A model generated the notes under the pieces. That model saw nothing but the letters and a program-made list of their open reading frames with translations. It had not been told where the DNA came from and made no database searches. 64,000 nt of DNA from Thiocapsa roseopersicina (lineage in GTDB: Bacteria; Pseudomonadota; Gammaproteobacteria; Chromatiales; Chromatiaceae), in contig NZ_FNNZ01000005.1 in the NCBI RefSeq assembly GCF_900106925.1, positions 1 to 64,000 of the forward strand. Direction: 5' to 3'. Shown here piece by piece: positions 44,124 through 52,889 of the stretch. Every line of letters begins with the position of its first letter. Position 1 is the first letter of the stretch. A program made the translations under genes and the position numbers.

Positions 44124-44212
44124 TTAAAACGCGCTATCTACGAGGGCATCAGACTCGCTCCCACCCTGCGCCCGAGTGACGACCTCGCATCGCGCTCGGG
44201 GGCGCGTTTTAA
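44124..44212. repeat. TAAAACGCG repeat, copy 4
   Basis: Perfect 11-bp inverted ends TTAAAACGCGC (44124-44134) and GCGCGTTTTAA (44202-44212). On the minus strand its first triplet is the TAA stop of hupK. It stands in tandem with copy 3, separated by an 18-bp AT-rich stretch. Confidence 0.8.
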
Positions 44213-45366
44213 CAGGTGAGCTTGAAGGCCACGCAGGGATCGATCGCCGTAATCAGAAGCTCGGCCTGTCGACGCACCTGGTCCTCGGGACCGGGCGGCA
44301 GACTCTCCAGTGCTCGGGCAACGACGCCGCGCGGGTGGAAGTTCCACTCGGTCGGCGCAAGGATTCGATAGTCGCGGACGCGGCCGTCCTCGATGCGGAC
44401 CAGATGAGCCAGCATGCCGCGCGCCGCGAAGACGCGCCCCAGCCCGATCCCGTTGGCGCTCCCGAGCGTCGCCTGCGTGGCGGCGCTCCCGGCGGATCCG
44501 CGGCTCAGCAGCCGCAAGCCGGTCGCGACCTCCGTGAGTTGAGCGGCAAGACGCACCAGGAGGCCAGCCCCGTAGACCTCGATCAGGGGCAAGGGATGCA
44601 CACGCGTGAAGGGGCTGGTCTCGCGGGGTTGGCCCTGCCAGGTCGGACGGGCGACGAATTCGGCCCAATCCGGCGCGCTCATCCGCGCGATCAGATCCTC
44701 GTCCGAGAGCCTCGGCAGCGCGGTGATCGGGGTCTGTCCGAGCGATGCCTCTCCCGATTCCAGCAGGGAGCGCAACAGCCGAGCGGCCACCGTCTCCGTC
44801 TTGCGACACCAGCGCTCGAAGCCGGACGGGTCGCCGATCAGGTTCAACCAGTGCTCGGGGGCAATCCCGAAAATCCTGCGCGTCAGCAGATCGGTCAGAT
44901 CGCCGAGCAGGACATCGAGGCCGGGGGCTTGACCCGCCGCCGCACCGGCACCGACGCTGAACAAATCGCCGGCGGGGTCGAGCCGCGCGAGGATGCGATT
45001 CGACAGGGCAAGGACCGCCGCCATGTCGTCACGGCATGGCGGCTCGTTCAAGATCGGTGGCCAATCGAGCAGGACGCGCCATAGGTGTTCGCGGATCGTC
45101 TCCACTGCGATCGCCGCCTCGCGCCGTCCTCGGATGAGCAGGCTCGGCAACACCCCGGATGCCTGCTCGAATGCCGCCGCACAGGCGCCGGCTTGAGCGC
45201 GGGCGCAGATCGAGAAAAGCAGCGGCAGGCGCGCCGTCGTCTCCTCGGGCGTGCGCCCGGCGAAGGCCGACGCGGCAGCGACCGGACGCGTCGAGGCGAT
45301 CGTGCAGAGCAGACCACCCGAGGACGGCGTCAATTGGATGTCGAGACTTCCACCCGGATCGGACAT
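44209..45366 (-). CDS. hupK: hydrogenase expression protein HupK (NiFe large-subunit relative)
   Basis: Protein of 385 residues that resembles a NiFe hydrogenase large subunit but has lost most metal ligands. The C-terminal part APTEWNFHPRGVVARALESLPPG...ITAIDPCVAFKLTC keeps the typical ending pattern with one Cys in DPC where a true subunit has DPCxxC. Other segments (EHWLNLIGDPSGFERWC, GRVFAARGMLAHLVRIEDGRVRDYRIL) match HupK of uptake-hydrogenase operons, thought to act as a scaffold for cofactor assembly. It precedes hypC-hypD-hypE on the same strand, with two repeats in the 200-bp gap. Confidence 0.85.
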   Translation of the reverse strand: MSDPGGSLDIQLTPSSGGLLCTIASTRPVAAASAFAGRTPEETTARLPLLFSICARAQAGACAAAFEQASGVLPSLLIRGRREAAIAVETIREHLWRVLLDWPPILNEPPCRDDMAAVLALSNRILARLDPAGDLFSVGAGAAAGQAPGLDVLLGDLTDLLTRRIFGIAPEHWLNLIGDPSGFERWCRKTETVAARLLRSLLESGEASLGQTPITALPRLSDEDLIARMSAPDWAEFVARPTWQGQPRETSPFTRVHPLPLIEVYGAGLLVRLAAQLTEVATGLRLLSRGSAGSAATQATLGSANGIGLGRVFAARGMLAHLVRIEDGRVRDYRILAPTEWNFHPRGVVARALESLPPGPEDQVRRQAELLITAIDPCVAFKLTC

Positions 45367-45432
45367 GCGGCTCGCGGACCTCCGGATTGGCGATGCAAGA
45401 CTTGCAGTGTAGCCGATCGGGCTTCAGGATAG

Positions 45433-45522
45433 CTTAAACCGCGTGCGAGGTGCGGGCGGGACAGTGGCGTGAGACACGACGCCCGGTGCAGCCCGGATGA
45501 CTTGGAGCTGGCGCGGTTTAAG
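45433..45522. repeat. TAAACCGCG repeat, copy 5
   Basis: Perfect 11-bp ends CTTAAACCGCG (45433-45443) and CGCGGTTTAAG (45512-45522). It lies in the 460-bp gap between hupK and the methyltransferase; no gene ends on it. The remaining gap contains (CGACAA)4 at 45632-45655. Confidence 0.85.
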
Positions 45523-45631
45523 GATGTGAAAAGCGATTGGGTTGATACCTTAGCCCCTCACGCCGCAAGTCTTAAACGAACCGTCGCAGAATTTGTCGTT
45601 GTCGTGCTCGTCCGGAATCCGATTAAGATTA

Positions 45632-45657
45632 CGACAACGACAACGACAACGACAACG
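45632..45657. repeat. hexanucleotide tandem repeat (CGACAA)4
   Basis: Four perfect CGACAA units plus CG, inside an open frame that runs into the methyltransferase gene. If translation began further upstream the repeat would encode a Thr-rich run, but the frame there lacks protein-like content. Confidence 0.9.
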
Positions 45658-45825
45658 ATCAGAGCCTTCGACCACGTCTCCGGGTTCCGGGTCTGCCGGG
45701 TTAGGTTTTACCTCGACGGCCGATGCGTCGAAAGCCGTTTGCTTCGCCCCGCCGCAGCCCATGTCGTTCCCGGCGCAATAGCGTCGATCGCCCAACCATG
45801 CCACATCCCAGCAGGCCAACCCCAC

Positions 45826-46446
45826 GTGCTGACGCCCGAACAACTCGCTGCCCTTCGCCGAGACATCGTCTTCAATGCCGAGCTCGGCGGACGCGACCTG
45901 ACGCTTCACAGCACGTGGGGTCTCTTCTCGCCGCGCGAGATCGACGAAGGCACCCGCCTACTGCTGGCGCATCTGCAGGTTCGACCGGCCGACGACTGCT
46001 TCGATCTCGGCTGCGGCTACGGTGCAATCGGCTTGGCGATGGCGACGCTCGCCCCGCAGGGCCGAACCCTGATGGTCGACAAGGATTTCGTGGCGGTGGA
46101 TTACGCCGCGCGCAACCTTAAGCTCAACCGTCTGGAGAACGCACGCGCGCAGCTCAGCAACGGATTCGATCAGGTCGATCCCGAGCTGCGGTTCGACCTA
46201 ATCGCGAGCAATATCCCGGCGAAGGTGGGCAAGGAGCTGCTTGCGCTCCTGCTGCACGATGCGCACGCCCGCCTACGTCCGGGCGGTCGTCTCTATCTGG
46301 TGACCATCAACGGGCTGCGCCAATACATGAAACGCAATCTGACCGAAGTCTTCGGCAATTACGACAAGCTCAAGCAAGGGGCGCATTACACGGTTGCGCT
46401 CGCCGAGCGGGCTCATCCGCGTGGCGGGGTCGGGTCCGACAGCTGA
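45826..46446 (+). CDS. class I SAM-dependent methyltransferase (RsmC-like small domain)
   Basis: Protein of about 206 residues. The MTS-type fold has a conserved entry RDLTLHSTWGLFSPREIDEGTRLLLAHL, the SAM-binding DLGCGYGAIGLAMATL and the post-I acid in LMVDKDF. The catalytic segment reads SNIPAKVG, where rRNA guanine-N2 methyltransferases such as RsmC have NPPxH, so the target is uncertain. It resembles stand-alone 16S/23S methyltransferase-like proteins. GTG 45826 is chosen because the open frame upstream runs through repeats; no good Shine-Dalgarno is seen. Confidence 0.82.
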   Translation: MLTPEQLAALRRDIVFNAELGGRDLTLHSTWGLFSPREIDEGTRLLLAHLQVRPADDCFDLGCGYGAIGLAMATLAPQGRTLMVDKDFVAVDYAARNLKLNRLENARAQLSNGFDQVDPELRFDLIASNIPAKVGKELLALLLHDAHARLRPGGRLYLVTINGLRQYMKRNLTEVFGNYDKLKQGAHYTVALAERAHPRGGVGSDS

Positions 46447-46480
46447 CCTTGGCCGCCACGCCGAAGAGCGTCGATCCGGA

Positions 46481-47050
46481 TCACTGCGCCTCGATCAGGT
46501 CCAGCAACCGGGTCGCCTCCTGACCGACACCCGTGTCGGCACCGAGATCACGAGCGTGCTCGAGCGAGCTGCGCGCCTCCGCCGCATCGCCGGCTTGCAG
46601 GCTTACGAAGCCGAGGGTCAGCCAGATGCGCTGGTGCGCCGCATCTTTGGCCGCACCGGCTCGCAATTGCGTCAGAGCGCCGTCGGTATCGCCCATGTAA
46701 TGCAGCGCCAATCCGAGATCGTTGTGGGCCTCGACATCGTCCGGCCTGAGCTCGAGAAGACGGCGATAGACGGGCACGGCCTCGCTGTAACGGCGCTCCA
46801 CGAAGAGCGCGTCGGCCTGTTGCGCCAGGAGATCGGGGTTGGTCTCGGTGATGGTCTGAGGGATCGCGGTCGGCGCCGGGCGCGGAGCGGTCTGAGGCGG
46901 CATCCCGTGGGGAGTGGCCGGCGCGGCGGCGACGGCAGGGCGCGCGGCGTGGCGGATGTAGTAATCGCGCGTGACGGCAAAGACCGTGAAACCGTAGAAG
47001 AACAAGAACACGGCAAAGAGCAGCCACTGCAGCGGCGAGAGTCTGGGCAT
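46481..47050 (-). CDS. membrane-anchored TPR protein
   Basis: Protein of 189 residues. One N-terminal transmembrane helix (LQWLLFAVFLFFYGFTVFAV) is followed by a Pro/Ala linker and about three tetratricopeptide repeats (LLAQQADALFVERRYSEAVPVYRRLLELRPDDVEAHNDLGLALHYMGDTDGALTQL and two weaker units). It should form a protein-docking scaffold in the periplasm. Start 47050 gives the helix its normal position; a longer frame up to 47272 is not protein-like. Single gene. Confidence 0.85.
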   Translation of the reverse strand: MPRLSPLQWLLFAVFLFFYGFTVFAVTRDYYIRHAARPAVAAAPATPHGMPPQTAPRPAPTAIPQTITETNPDLLAQQADALFVERRYSEAVPVYRRLLELRPDDVEAHNDLGLALHYMGDTDGALTQLRAGAAKDAAHQRIWLTLGFVSLQAGDAAEARSSLEHARDLGADTGVGQEATRLLDLIEAQ

Positions 47051-47270
47051 GGGATTCGAGGCGCGGTGAGGAGGAAGAGGTCGCGCGATCCTAGGAAGAC
47101 GTGCGATGCCTGTCAAACCGGGCCAATCGGCGCACGCCGAAACGGCGAGGTCACTGCGGGCAGATCGCCGAGCACGCAGACGGTCATCCTCGCGCGCAGA
47201 GGCGGCCTTGCGTATGCTTGAGGCGGAAAGTATCGGTCCGCGCAGTGGGTCCCGTGGCCGAGTCGCGGAC

Positions 47271-47315
47271 AAAAAAAGGTCGCGACGGCAGGGTGTGTAG
47301 CTGCCGTGGCGACCT
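47271..47315 (-). terminator. rho-independent terminator of the small membrane-protein gene
   Basis: On the minus strand a GC-rich stem (AGGTCGCCACGGCAG pairing with CTGCCGTCGCGACCT, one mismatch) is followed by seven T. It lies 35 bp past the stop of the 51-residue gene. The rest of 47051-47349 holds nothing else. Confidence 0.85.
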
Positions 47316-47349
47316 AACTACTGGCTTGCTGCTCGTTTGCGGTTCCGAC

Positions 47350-47505
47350 TCAGGACCGACGGTCGGATCCATCGGTCTGCCCGGCACCGGATATCGGTGA
47401 ACGACGAGGCGCGTCGGCATCGTCGCGGTTGATGAGTGCGATCAGAAAGCCGGCGCAAAGGACGGCGGCGATCAGACCCGTGATCGTGAGTGCATCGAAG
47501 CTCAT
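47350..47505 (-). CDS. 51-residue single-pass membrane protein
   Basis: Small protein with one transmembrane helix (ALTITGLIAAVLCAGFLIALI) followed by a polar tail (NRDDADAPRRSPISGAG...). A strong Shine-Dalgarno (AGGAGA) precedes the ATG and a good terminator follows the stop, so it is a real transcription unit. It is divergent from the OmpR/EnvZ-type genes, separated by about 190 bp with a TTGTTAC direct repeat. Small membrane proteins next to two-component genes sometimes modulate the kinase; here that is only inference. Confidence 0.75.
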   Translation of the reverse strand: MSFDALTITGLIAAVLCAGFLIALINRDDADAPRRSPISGAGQTDGSDRRS

Positions 47506-47640
47506 GCGTGGTCTCCTGTCTCCATCGGACGACTGCTCCAAGGATTCGCAGACCCGGAGATCGCATCCATCTCGAGCCTCCGAGTACGGCGCTATCATGC
47601 ACGCGTGTGATCGACAGAGTATTTCTACTTGGCCCTAATG

Positions 47641-47657
47641 TTGTTACAAGTTGTTAC
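47641..47657 (+). promoter_or_regulatory. TTGTTAC direct repeat upstream of the OmpR-type regulator
   Basis: TTGTTAC at 47641-47647 and again at 47651-47657, one helical turn apart, 37 bp before the regulator start. Tandem heptamers at 10-11 bp are the usual binding pattern of OmpR/PhoB-type regulators, so autoregulation and control of the divergent small gene are possible. Confidence 0.5.
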
Positions 47658-47693
47658 GGCCCCTTGACCCAGGCCGAACGAGACACTGCCGAG

Positions 47694-48410
47694 ATGCCCG
47701 ATACACCGATCCAAATCCTGGTTGTCGACGACGATTCGGCCTTGCGCGCCCTGCTCGGGGACTATCTCGCCGGGGAGGGCTTCAGCGTGGCCGGAGCCGA
47801 GGACGGCGTGGCAATGGATGCCTGGCTGGCGGAGCACGAAACGGACCTGGTGATTCTCGACCTGATGCTCCCCGGCGAGGATGGATTGAGCCTGGCGCGC
47901 CGACTGCGCGCGCGTGCGAATACCCCGATCATCATGCTGTCGGCCCGCGGCGGCGATATCGATCGTATCGTCGGCCTGGAGGTCGGAGCCGACGACTACA
48001 TGCCCAAACCCTTCAATCCGCGGGAGCTTCTGGCGCGAATCCGTGCGGTGTTGCGCCGCCGAGCCCCGAGCGCGCCACCCGAGCCCCGCGAGGACGACGG
48101 CGTCATCCGCTTCGGACCCTATCGACTCGACCTCGGCCAACGCGAGCTGCGACGCGGCGATGAGTCGGTCGTGCTCACCTCGGGGGAGCTCGAGCTGCTG
48201 CGGATCCTTGCCGAGCATCCGGACCGCGTCCTGGATCGCGATCTACTGCTCGACCTGCTCAAGGGCTACGAGCGCTCGCCGTTCGATCGCAGCATCGACG
48301 TGCAAATCGCGCGCCTGCGCGCCAAGATCGAGCCGGATACGAAGCGTCCCCGCTACATCCGCACCATCTGGGGCAAGGGCTACATGTTCACGCCCGCCGG
48401 GGACGCATGA
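47694..48410 (+). CDS. OmpR-family response regulator
   Basis: Protein of 238 residues. Receiver domain with acidic pocket VVDDD, phosphoacceptor D56 in VILDLMLPGEDG and K105 in YMPKPFNPRELLARI. The C-terminal winged helix reads FGPYRLDLGQRELRRGDESVVLTSGELELLRILAEHPDRVLDRDLLLDLLKG...RSIDVQIARLRAKIEPDTKRPRYIRTIWGKGYMF. It is close to OmpR in pattern. Its stop overlaps the kinase start, so the pair is coupled. Confidence 0.94.
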   Translation: MPDTPIQILVVDDDSALRALLGDYLAGEGFSVAGAEDGVAMDAWLAEHETDLVILDLMLPGEDGLSLARRLRARANTPIIMLSARGGDIDRIVGLEVGADDYMPKPFNPRELLARIRAVLRRRAPSAPPEPREDDGVIRFGPYRLDLGQRELRRGDESVVLTSGELELLRILAEHPDRVLDRDLLLDLLKGYERSPFDRSIDVQIARLRAKIEPDTKRPRYIRTIWGKGYMFTPAGDA

Positions 48411-49777
48411 GGCTCTTTGCCAAGCTGGTTCCGGCAAGCCTGTTCGGGCGTGCACTGCTCACCTTGGTCGTCACCTTCGGACTGTTCGGCCTCATCACCT
48501 TCTGGGTGATCGTCTCCTACGCGCTGACGCCGGTCGCGCAGCGCTCCGCCTCGGACCTGGCGAGCATCATGGTGCTGTCCGCTCGGACCCTGCGTCAGCT
48601 CCCCGCGGAGATGCGTGACGACTATCGCACCAGGCTGGCGCGGGAGTACCAGATCCGACTGGCCGAGGAACGGCCGCTCACGGACGTCAACCAGTTTTTC
48701 TTCCCTTACATCGGCCAGCTCAAACTCGCCTTGGAAGAGCGACTCGGCGGCGAGGTGGAGATCGTGACCAGTGTCGCCAACAGCGAGCGGTGGTTCTGGG
48801 TCGCCCTCGATGCGAGCGGGGAAACGGTCTGGGCGGGGTTCCCTCGCAGCCGGGTCGAGAGTCGCCCGATCGAGGGCCTGTCCGTCATCATCGGCGTTGC
48901 GGTGCTCTTGATCGTCGGCAGCGCGCTGATCCTGGCGGGGCGCGTCACCCAGCCGCTCAACCGCCTCTCCAAGGCCGCCGAGCAGGTCGCGCTGGGCTAC
49001 TCGCCCGCCGTCTTGTCCGAAAGCGGCCCCAGAGAGCTCGCGAACCTCGCGCGTCAGTTCAATGCCGCCAGTCGACGCATTCGCGAGCTGATCGCCAACC
49101 GCACCCTCCTGCTCGCCGGGATCTCGCACGATCTGCGCACGCCGCTCACGCGCCTGCGTCTCGCCGTGGAGATGCTGCCGCGCGGCACCGCGCCGGCGCT
49201 CGTCGCCCGGATGGAGCGCGACATCGAGGAGATGAACGCGCTCATCACCCAGGCGATCGATTTCGGAAAGAGCCTCGAAACAGGAAATCGCGAGGAGGTC
49301 GACCTCACCGCCTTGATCGACGATTTGGTCGCCGGTCGGCCGCGGGTCATCTGGCAGCGCAGTCGGTCGTGCCGCTATCGAGTCGACGTCTTGGCCTTGC
49401 GCCGCATCCTGAGCAATCTGCTCGAAAACGCACTGCGCTACAGCCAGGATCTGGTCGAGATCCATATCGACTGCAAGACGGCAACGCCCGTGATCTTCGT
49501 GCTCGATCGCGGGCCGGGGATCCCGGAAGCCGAGCGCGAGGCCGTCTTTCGTCCCTATTACCGCCTGGAAACCTCGCGCAGCCGCCTGACCGGCGGCACG
49601 GGATTGGGTCTTGCCGTGGCTTACCAGCTCGCCTTGTCGAACCAGATGGAACTTCATTTGGGCACGCGTCGCGGCGGCGGCACCGTCGCGAGCGTTCGCT
49701 TGCCGCCGCTCGAGCTCGAGCCCGCCCTTGCGCTTCGCAACGGCAAGGCGGTTGACGCGCCGTGCGAGGGTGCCTAA
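48407..49777 (+). CDS. EnvZ-type sensor histidine kinase
   Basis: Protein of 456 residues. TM1 (about 13-36), a periplasmic domain of 120 residues with no known fold by eye, TM2 (about 163-182), HAMP (PLNRLSKAAEQVALGY), phosphoacceptor H240 in LAGISHDLRTPLTRLRLAVEML, N box NLLENALRY, G1 DRGPGIP and G2 GGTGLGLAVA. It pairs with the overlapping OmpR-type regulator. The target is unknown; in many proteobacteria such pairs respond to envelope or osmotic stress. Confidence 0.93.
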   Translation: MRLFAKLVPASLFGRALLTLVVTFGLFGLITFWVIVSYALTPVAQRSASDLASIMVLSARTLRQLPAEMRDDYRTRLAREYQIRLAEERPLTDVNQFFFPYIGQLKLALEERLGGEVEIVTSVANSERWFWVALDASGETVWAGFPRSRVESRPIEGLSVIIGVAVLLIVGSALILAGRVTQPLNRLSKAAEQVALGYSPAVLSESGPRELANLARQFNAASRRIRELIANRTLLLAGISHDLRTPLTRLRLAVEMLPRGTAPALVARMERDIEEMNALITQAIDFGKSLETGNREEVDLTALIDDLVAGRPRVIWQRSRSCRYRVDVLALRRILSNLLENALRYSQDLVEIHIDCKTATPVIFVLDRGPGIPEAEREAVFRPYYRLETSRSRLTGGTGLGLAVAYQLALSNQMELHLGTRRGGGTVASVRLPPLELEPALALRNGKAVDAPCEGA

Positions 49778-49827
49778 ATTCCGCCCTGACATCCATCAAT
49801 CCGCTCGACCACCCGGAGCCCTTCGCG

Positions 49828-50292
49828 ATGCTGCAACCTGGCGATCACGCGCCCGTCTTCACACTCCCCAACGCGGACATGGGGCGGGTGAGCCTCGATC
49901 GGCTCCTCGGGCAACGCAACCTGGTGATCTACTTTTACCCGAAGGACGACACACCGGGCTGCACGATGGAGGCGCTCGACTTCACCGACCTGCAAGCCGA
50001 CTTCGACGCCGCCGAGACCGATGTCGTGGGCATCAGCCGCGACACCTGCACCAGTCACGGCGCCTTCCGCGACAAATACGGTTTGACCGTCCAACTGCTC
50101 GCCGATACCGAGGGCGAGGCGTGCGAGGCTTACGGCGTGTGGCGCGAGAAGGAGGCACACGGCGAGAAGCGCATGGGGATCGTTCGCTCGACCTTCGTCG
50201 TCGACAAGAGCGGCGTCATCCGACATGCACTCTACGACGTCAAGCCCAAGGGTCATGCCGCCCAGATTCTGGAACTGGTCCAGGCCCTCTGA
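49828..50292 (+). CDS. bcp: thioredoxin-dependent peroxiredoxin (Bcp/PrxQ)
   Basis: Protein of 154 residues. The peroxidatic Cys is in KDDTPGCTMEALDF; the resolving Cys five residues later, usual in E. coli Bcp, is absent (ALDF), but a further Cys in SRDTCTSHGAF could serve. RSTFVVDKSGVIRHALYDVKPKGHA is the family C-terminus. It reduces hydrogen and organic peroxides with thioredoxin. GGAG precedes the ATG. It stands between the OmpR/EnvZ-type pair and the hybrid kinase. Confidence 0.95.
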   Translation: MLQPGDHAPVFTLPNADMGRVSLDRLLGQRNLVIYFYPKDDTPGCTMEALDFTDLQADFDAAETDVVGISRDTCTSHGAFRDKYGLTVQLLADTEGEACEAYGVWREKEAHGEKRMGIVRSTFVVDKSGVIRHALYDVKPKGHAAQILELVQAL

Positions 50293-50317
50293 TACGCCAC
50301 CGGGAGCGGCAGTCGAA

Positions 50318-52840
50318 ATGCTCTCGCCGCCGACCGAAGAGACAAGCCCGATCTCATCGGTCGAGCCGGGATCCGCGTCCGGTTCGTGTTCCGGCGCGGC
50401 CTCACCCTCGCCGACGCTCGACCCCGAGTCGCGCTCGGAGACCTCGCGAAGCGTGAAGCTGCGAGCCTATATCCTGATCTTCCTCCTGATCTTCGGCCTG
50501 ACCCCGCTGGTGTTGGCCGTGCTGATCAACCTCCCGCTGGTGCTGGATCGCACCGCGATGTTCTACCAGCGCGCGTATCTGCAGAACCTGCGTGCCGACT
50601 TTCGTGATCTCGACCAACATCTGGCCAGTCGACACGAGATGATCCGGCTGCTCTCGAAGCTCCCCGAGCCCGGCCTGATCCTGGGCGAGCAGGGCGATGC
50701 GGATCAGATCGATGTCGCACGCGCCCGCTACACCGCCTGGATCAATCAAATCGTCGCCGATCAACGCGACATCATCCAGATCCTCTTCGTCGGCGACGAC
50801 GGTCAGGAGCGTTTCTGGCTGGCTCGCGATGCCCGCACGCAGGAATGGCGACCGACTGCTTCGCCCCCGCAGGTCCCGAATCGGAAATTCCTGACGGCCG
50901 GCAGCGATCTGCAATCCGGCGCCGTGATGGTGAGCCGAATCCGCATCGACCCTTTGGCGGGCGTCGAGGATCCGCGCCAGCTCATGACCCTGAGCCTGGT
51001 CAGCCGGATCGGCGGGGAGACGCCGGAAGACCCGCGGGGGGTGGTCGTCATGACCATCGATGTCGGCGGACTGGCCCAGTTCTATCGAGACACGCTTTGG
51101 GTGAATCACGACGGCAGCTATCTGCGTCCCGGTCAGCCGGCAAGCGGCCAGCCCGAGGCGTTCGACGCCTTCCCCGGCTTGGCCGAGATCTTTGCCGGCG
51201 GCACCCTCGCCGTCTGGAAGGGCCGTCAGGGCCGCCAGCTGCTCTGGGTGCCCATGTTTCTGACCGAAGACGGGGTGCCGCTCTGGGTGGGTCGGGCAGT
51301 GGATCCCTCGCCGATCGAGGAGTTTCGCGACGCCCTGATCGTGCGCGTCCTTTCGATTATCTTCCTTCTGGTCCTGGTGGTGATGGTGCTGGCGCGATGG
51401 ATCGCGGCCCGTGCCGAGCATTTCGGCGAGGAGCTCAGGGGCGGGATCGGCAAGGTCCTCCGCGACGGTCGGCCGTTGCGCTTCAGTTGGCGCGGGCCGC
51501 GCGAGATTCGCGAGCTCGGCGAGCAGCTCACCGCGCTGGCGCAGACCCACGCCGAGCACCTGCAGGCGGCGCAAGCCCATACCCGCGAGCTGGAGCGATC
51601 CAACCGCTACAAATCCGAGTTCCTGGCCAACGTCAGCCATGAGCTGCGCACACCGCTGAACTCGATCCTCCTGCTCTCGAAGATGTTGGCCGCCGAGACC
51701 AGCGGACTCAATCCGGGGCAGCGACGCCAGGCACAGGTCATCCACGAGGCCGGGCGCGACCTGCGAACCATGATCGACAACATCCTGGACATCTCGCGGA
51801 TCGAGGCCGGGCATGTCGCCGTGACGTCCGACTGGGTCGAGCTGCGTCCGATGCTGGAAGAGCTGATCGAGCTGGTCCAACCGATGGTGGTGGAGAAACC
51901 GGTCGTGCTCGATCTCGAGATCGACCCGCGTGCCGCAACGCGGGTCTACACGGATCGCGACAAGCTGCGGCAGATCCTCAAGAACTTTCTCTCCAATGCC
52001 GTGAAGTTCACCGAGCAGGGTCGCATCGCCCTGGCGGTCGAAGCGGGAGAGGATCCACAACGGCAGGTTGTGCTGAGCGTCGCCGACACCGGAATCGGGA
52101 TCCCGCACGACAAACAAGAGATCATCTTCGAGGCCTTCCAGCAGGCCGACGGGTCGACGCGTCGCCGCTACGGCGGCACCGGCCTGGGGCTTTCGATCAG
52201 CCGCGAGCTTGCGCTGTTGCTCGGCGGACGGATCGAAGTCGAGAGCGCACCCGGAGCCGGCGCCTGCTTCACCCTCTTCATGCCCGTCGCCGCCGTTGCC
52301 GTCGAGCCGGAAGGGGTCTCCCCGGCCGCACCCGCGAGCGCACACGTCACGCCGCTTCCGCCCGAGGACTCGCCCGGCGCGCTCCGCCCGACCTCGGCAC
52401 GGGGTGCCGGCGCAGGCGCGAGCGGCGGCTGGGTGCTGATCGTCGAGCGCGATGTCAAGACCCTCGTTCAGCTCGCCTCCGAGCTGTCTCGGCGCAACCT
52501 GCGCGTTCAAACGGCAGCCGATCTCGACGAGGCGCTCGAGACCCTGCAGGAGGAGGGCGAAGGCTGCGAGCTGGTGCTGCTGGCCGCCGGGATGTCCGAC
52601 GAAATGACCTGTGCTACGATTCGGACACTGTTGAGCCGCAGTACGGGGCCTCACCCGGCCGTTGCCGTGCTCGGCGATCGATCGGCCAAGACCCGGGTTG
52701 CCGACTGCTTGGGTGCGGGTGCCGTCGAGTTTCTATCCAAACCCATCGATCCCGATCAACTCACGGCGCTGCTCGCCGAGGTGCTTCCGGACAGACGCCC
52801 CCCGGAAACATCCGCAGCGATCCGCGAACCGATCGTTTGA
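50318..52840 (+). CDS. hybrid-like histidine kinase with degenerate receiver
   Basis: Protein of 840 residues. TM1 (about 51-75) and TM2 (about 345-365) enclose a large dCache-like periplasmic domain. A coiled segment leads to the dimerisation domain with phosphoacceptor in FLANVSHELRTPLNSILLL (about residue 440) and a full HATPase (NFLSNAVKF, DTGIGIP, GGTGLGLSI). The C-terminal receiver-like domain (GGWVLIVERDVKTLVQLASEL...) lacks the phosphoacceptor Asp: the site reads ELVLLAAGMSD; the Lys is kept in FLSKPID. It is therefore a pseudo-receiver. The REC-PAS gene 49 bp downstream is the probable output partner. Confidence 0.9.
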   Translation: MLSPPTEETSPISSVEPGSASGSCSGAASPSPTLDPESRSETSRSVKLRAYILIFLLIFGLTPLVLAVLINLPLVLDRTAMFYQRAYLQNLRADFRDLDQHLASRHEMIRLLSKLPEPGLILGEQGDADQIDVARARYTAWINQIVADQRDIIQILFVGDDGQERFWLARDARTQEWRPTASPPQVPNRKFLTAGSDLQSGAVMVSRIRIDPLAGVEDPRQLMTLSLVSRIGGETPEDPRGVVVMTIDVGGLAQFYRDTLWVNHDGSYLRPGQPASGQPEAFDAFPGLAEIFAGGTLAVWKGRQGRQLLWVPMFLTEDGVPLWVGRAVDPSPIEEFRDALIVRVLSIIFLLVLVVMVLARWIAARAEHFGEELRGGIGKVLRDGRPLRFSWRGPREIRELGEQLTALAQTHAEHLQAAQAHTRELERSNRYKSEFLANVSHELRTPLNSILLLSKMLAAETSGLNPGQRRQAQVIHEAGRDLRTMIDNILDISRIEAGHVAVTSDWVELRPMLEELIELVQPMVVEKPVVLDLEIDPRAATRVYTDRDKLRQILKNFLSNAVKFTEQGRIALAVEAGEDPQRQVVLSVADTGIGIPHDKQEIIFEAFQQADGSTRRRYGGTGLGLSISRELALLLGGRIEVESAPGAGACFTLFMPVAAVAVEPEGVSPAAPASAHVTPLPPEDSPGALRPTSARGAGAGASGGWVLIVERDVKTLVQLASELSRRNLRVQTAADLDEALETLQEEGEGCELVLLAAGMSDEMTCATIRTLLSRSTGPHPAVAVLGDRSAKTRVADCLGAGAVEFLSKPIDPDQLTALLAEVLPDRRPPETSAAIREPIV

Positions 52841-52889
52841 GCCGCCGAGTCCAGCTCGCTGCGGCTCCGGGCGCACAAGGGCAGACGAC

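Noticed and set aside
45469-45825. Long N-terminal extension of the methyltransferase
   Set aside because: The frame runs through repeat copy 5's flank and the (CGACAA)4 tract and has no protein-like content, so a later start is preferred.
50880-50900. Sequence GGAAATTCCTGACGG similar to the 31-bp element
   Set aside because: It lies inside the kinase reading frame (KFLTAG) and lacks the GTCGGG part at the right distance.
50402-52654. 750-codon open frame antisense to the hybrid kinase
   Set aside because: Shadow of the kinase gene; no motifs, no ribosome site. The same holds for the antisense frames at 7545-9470 and 48380-49792.
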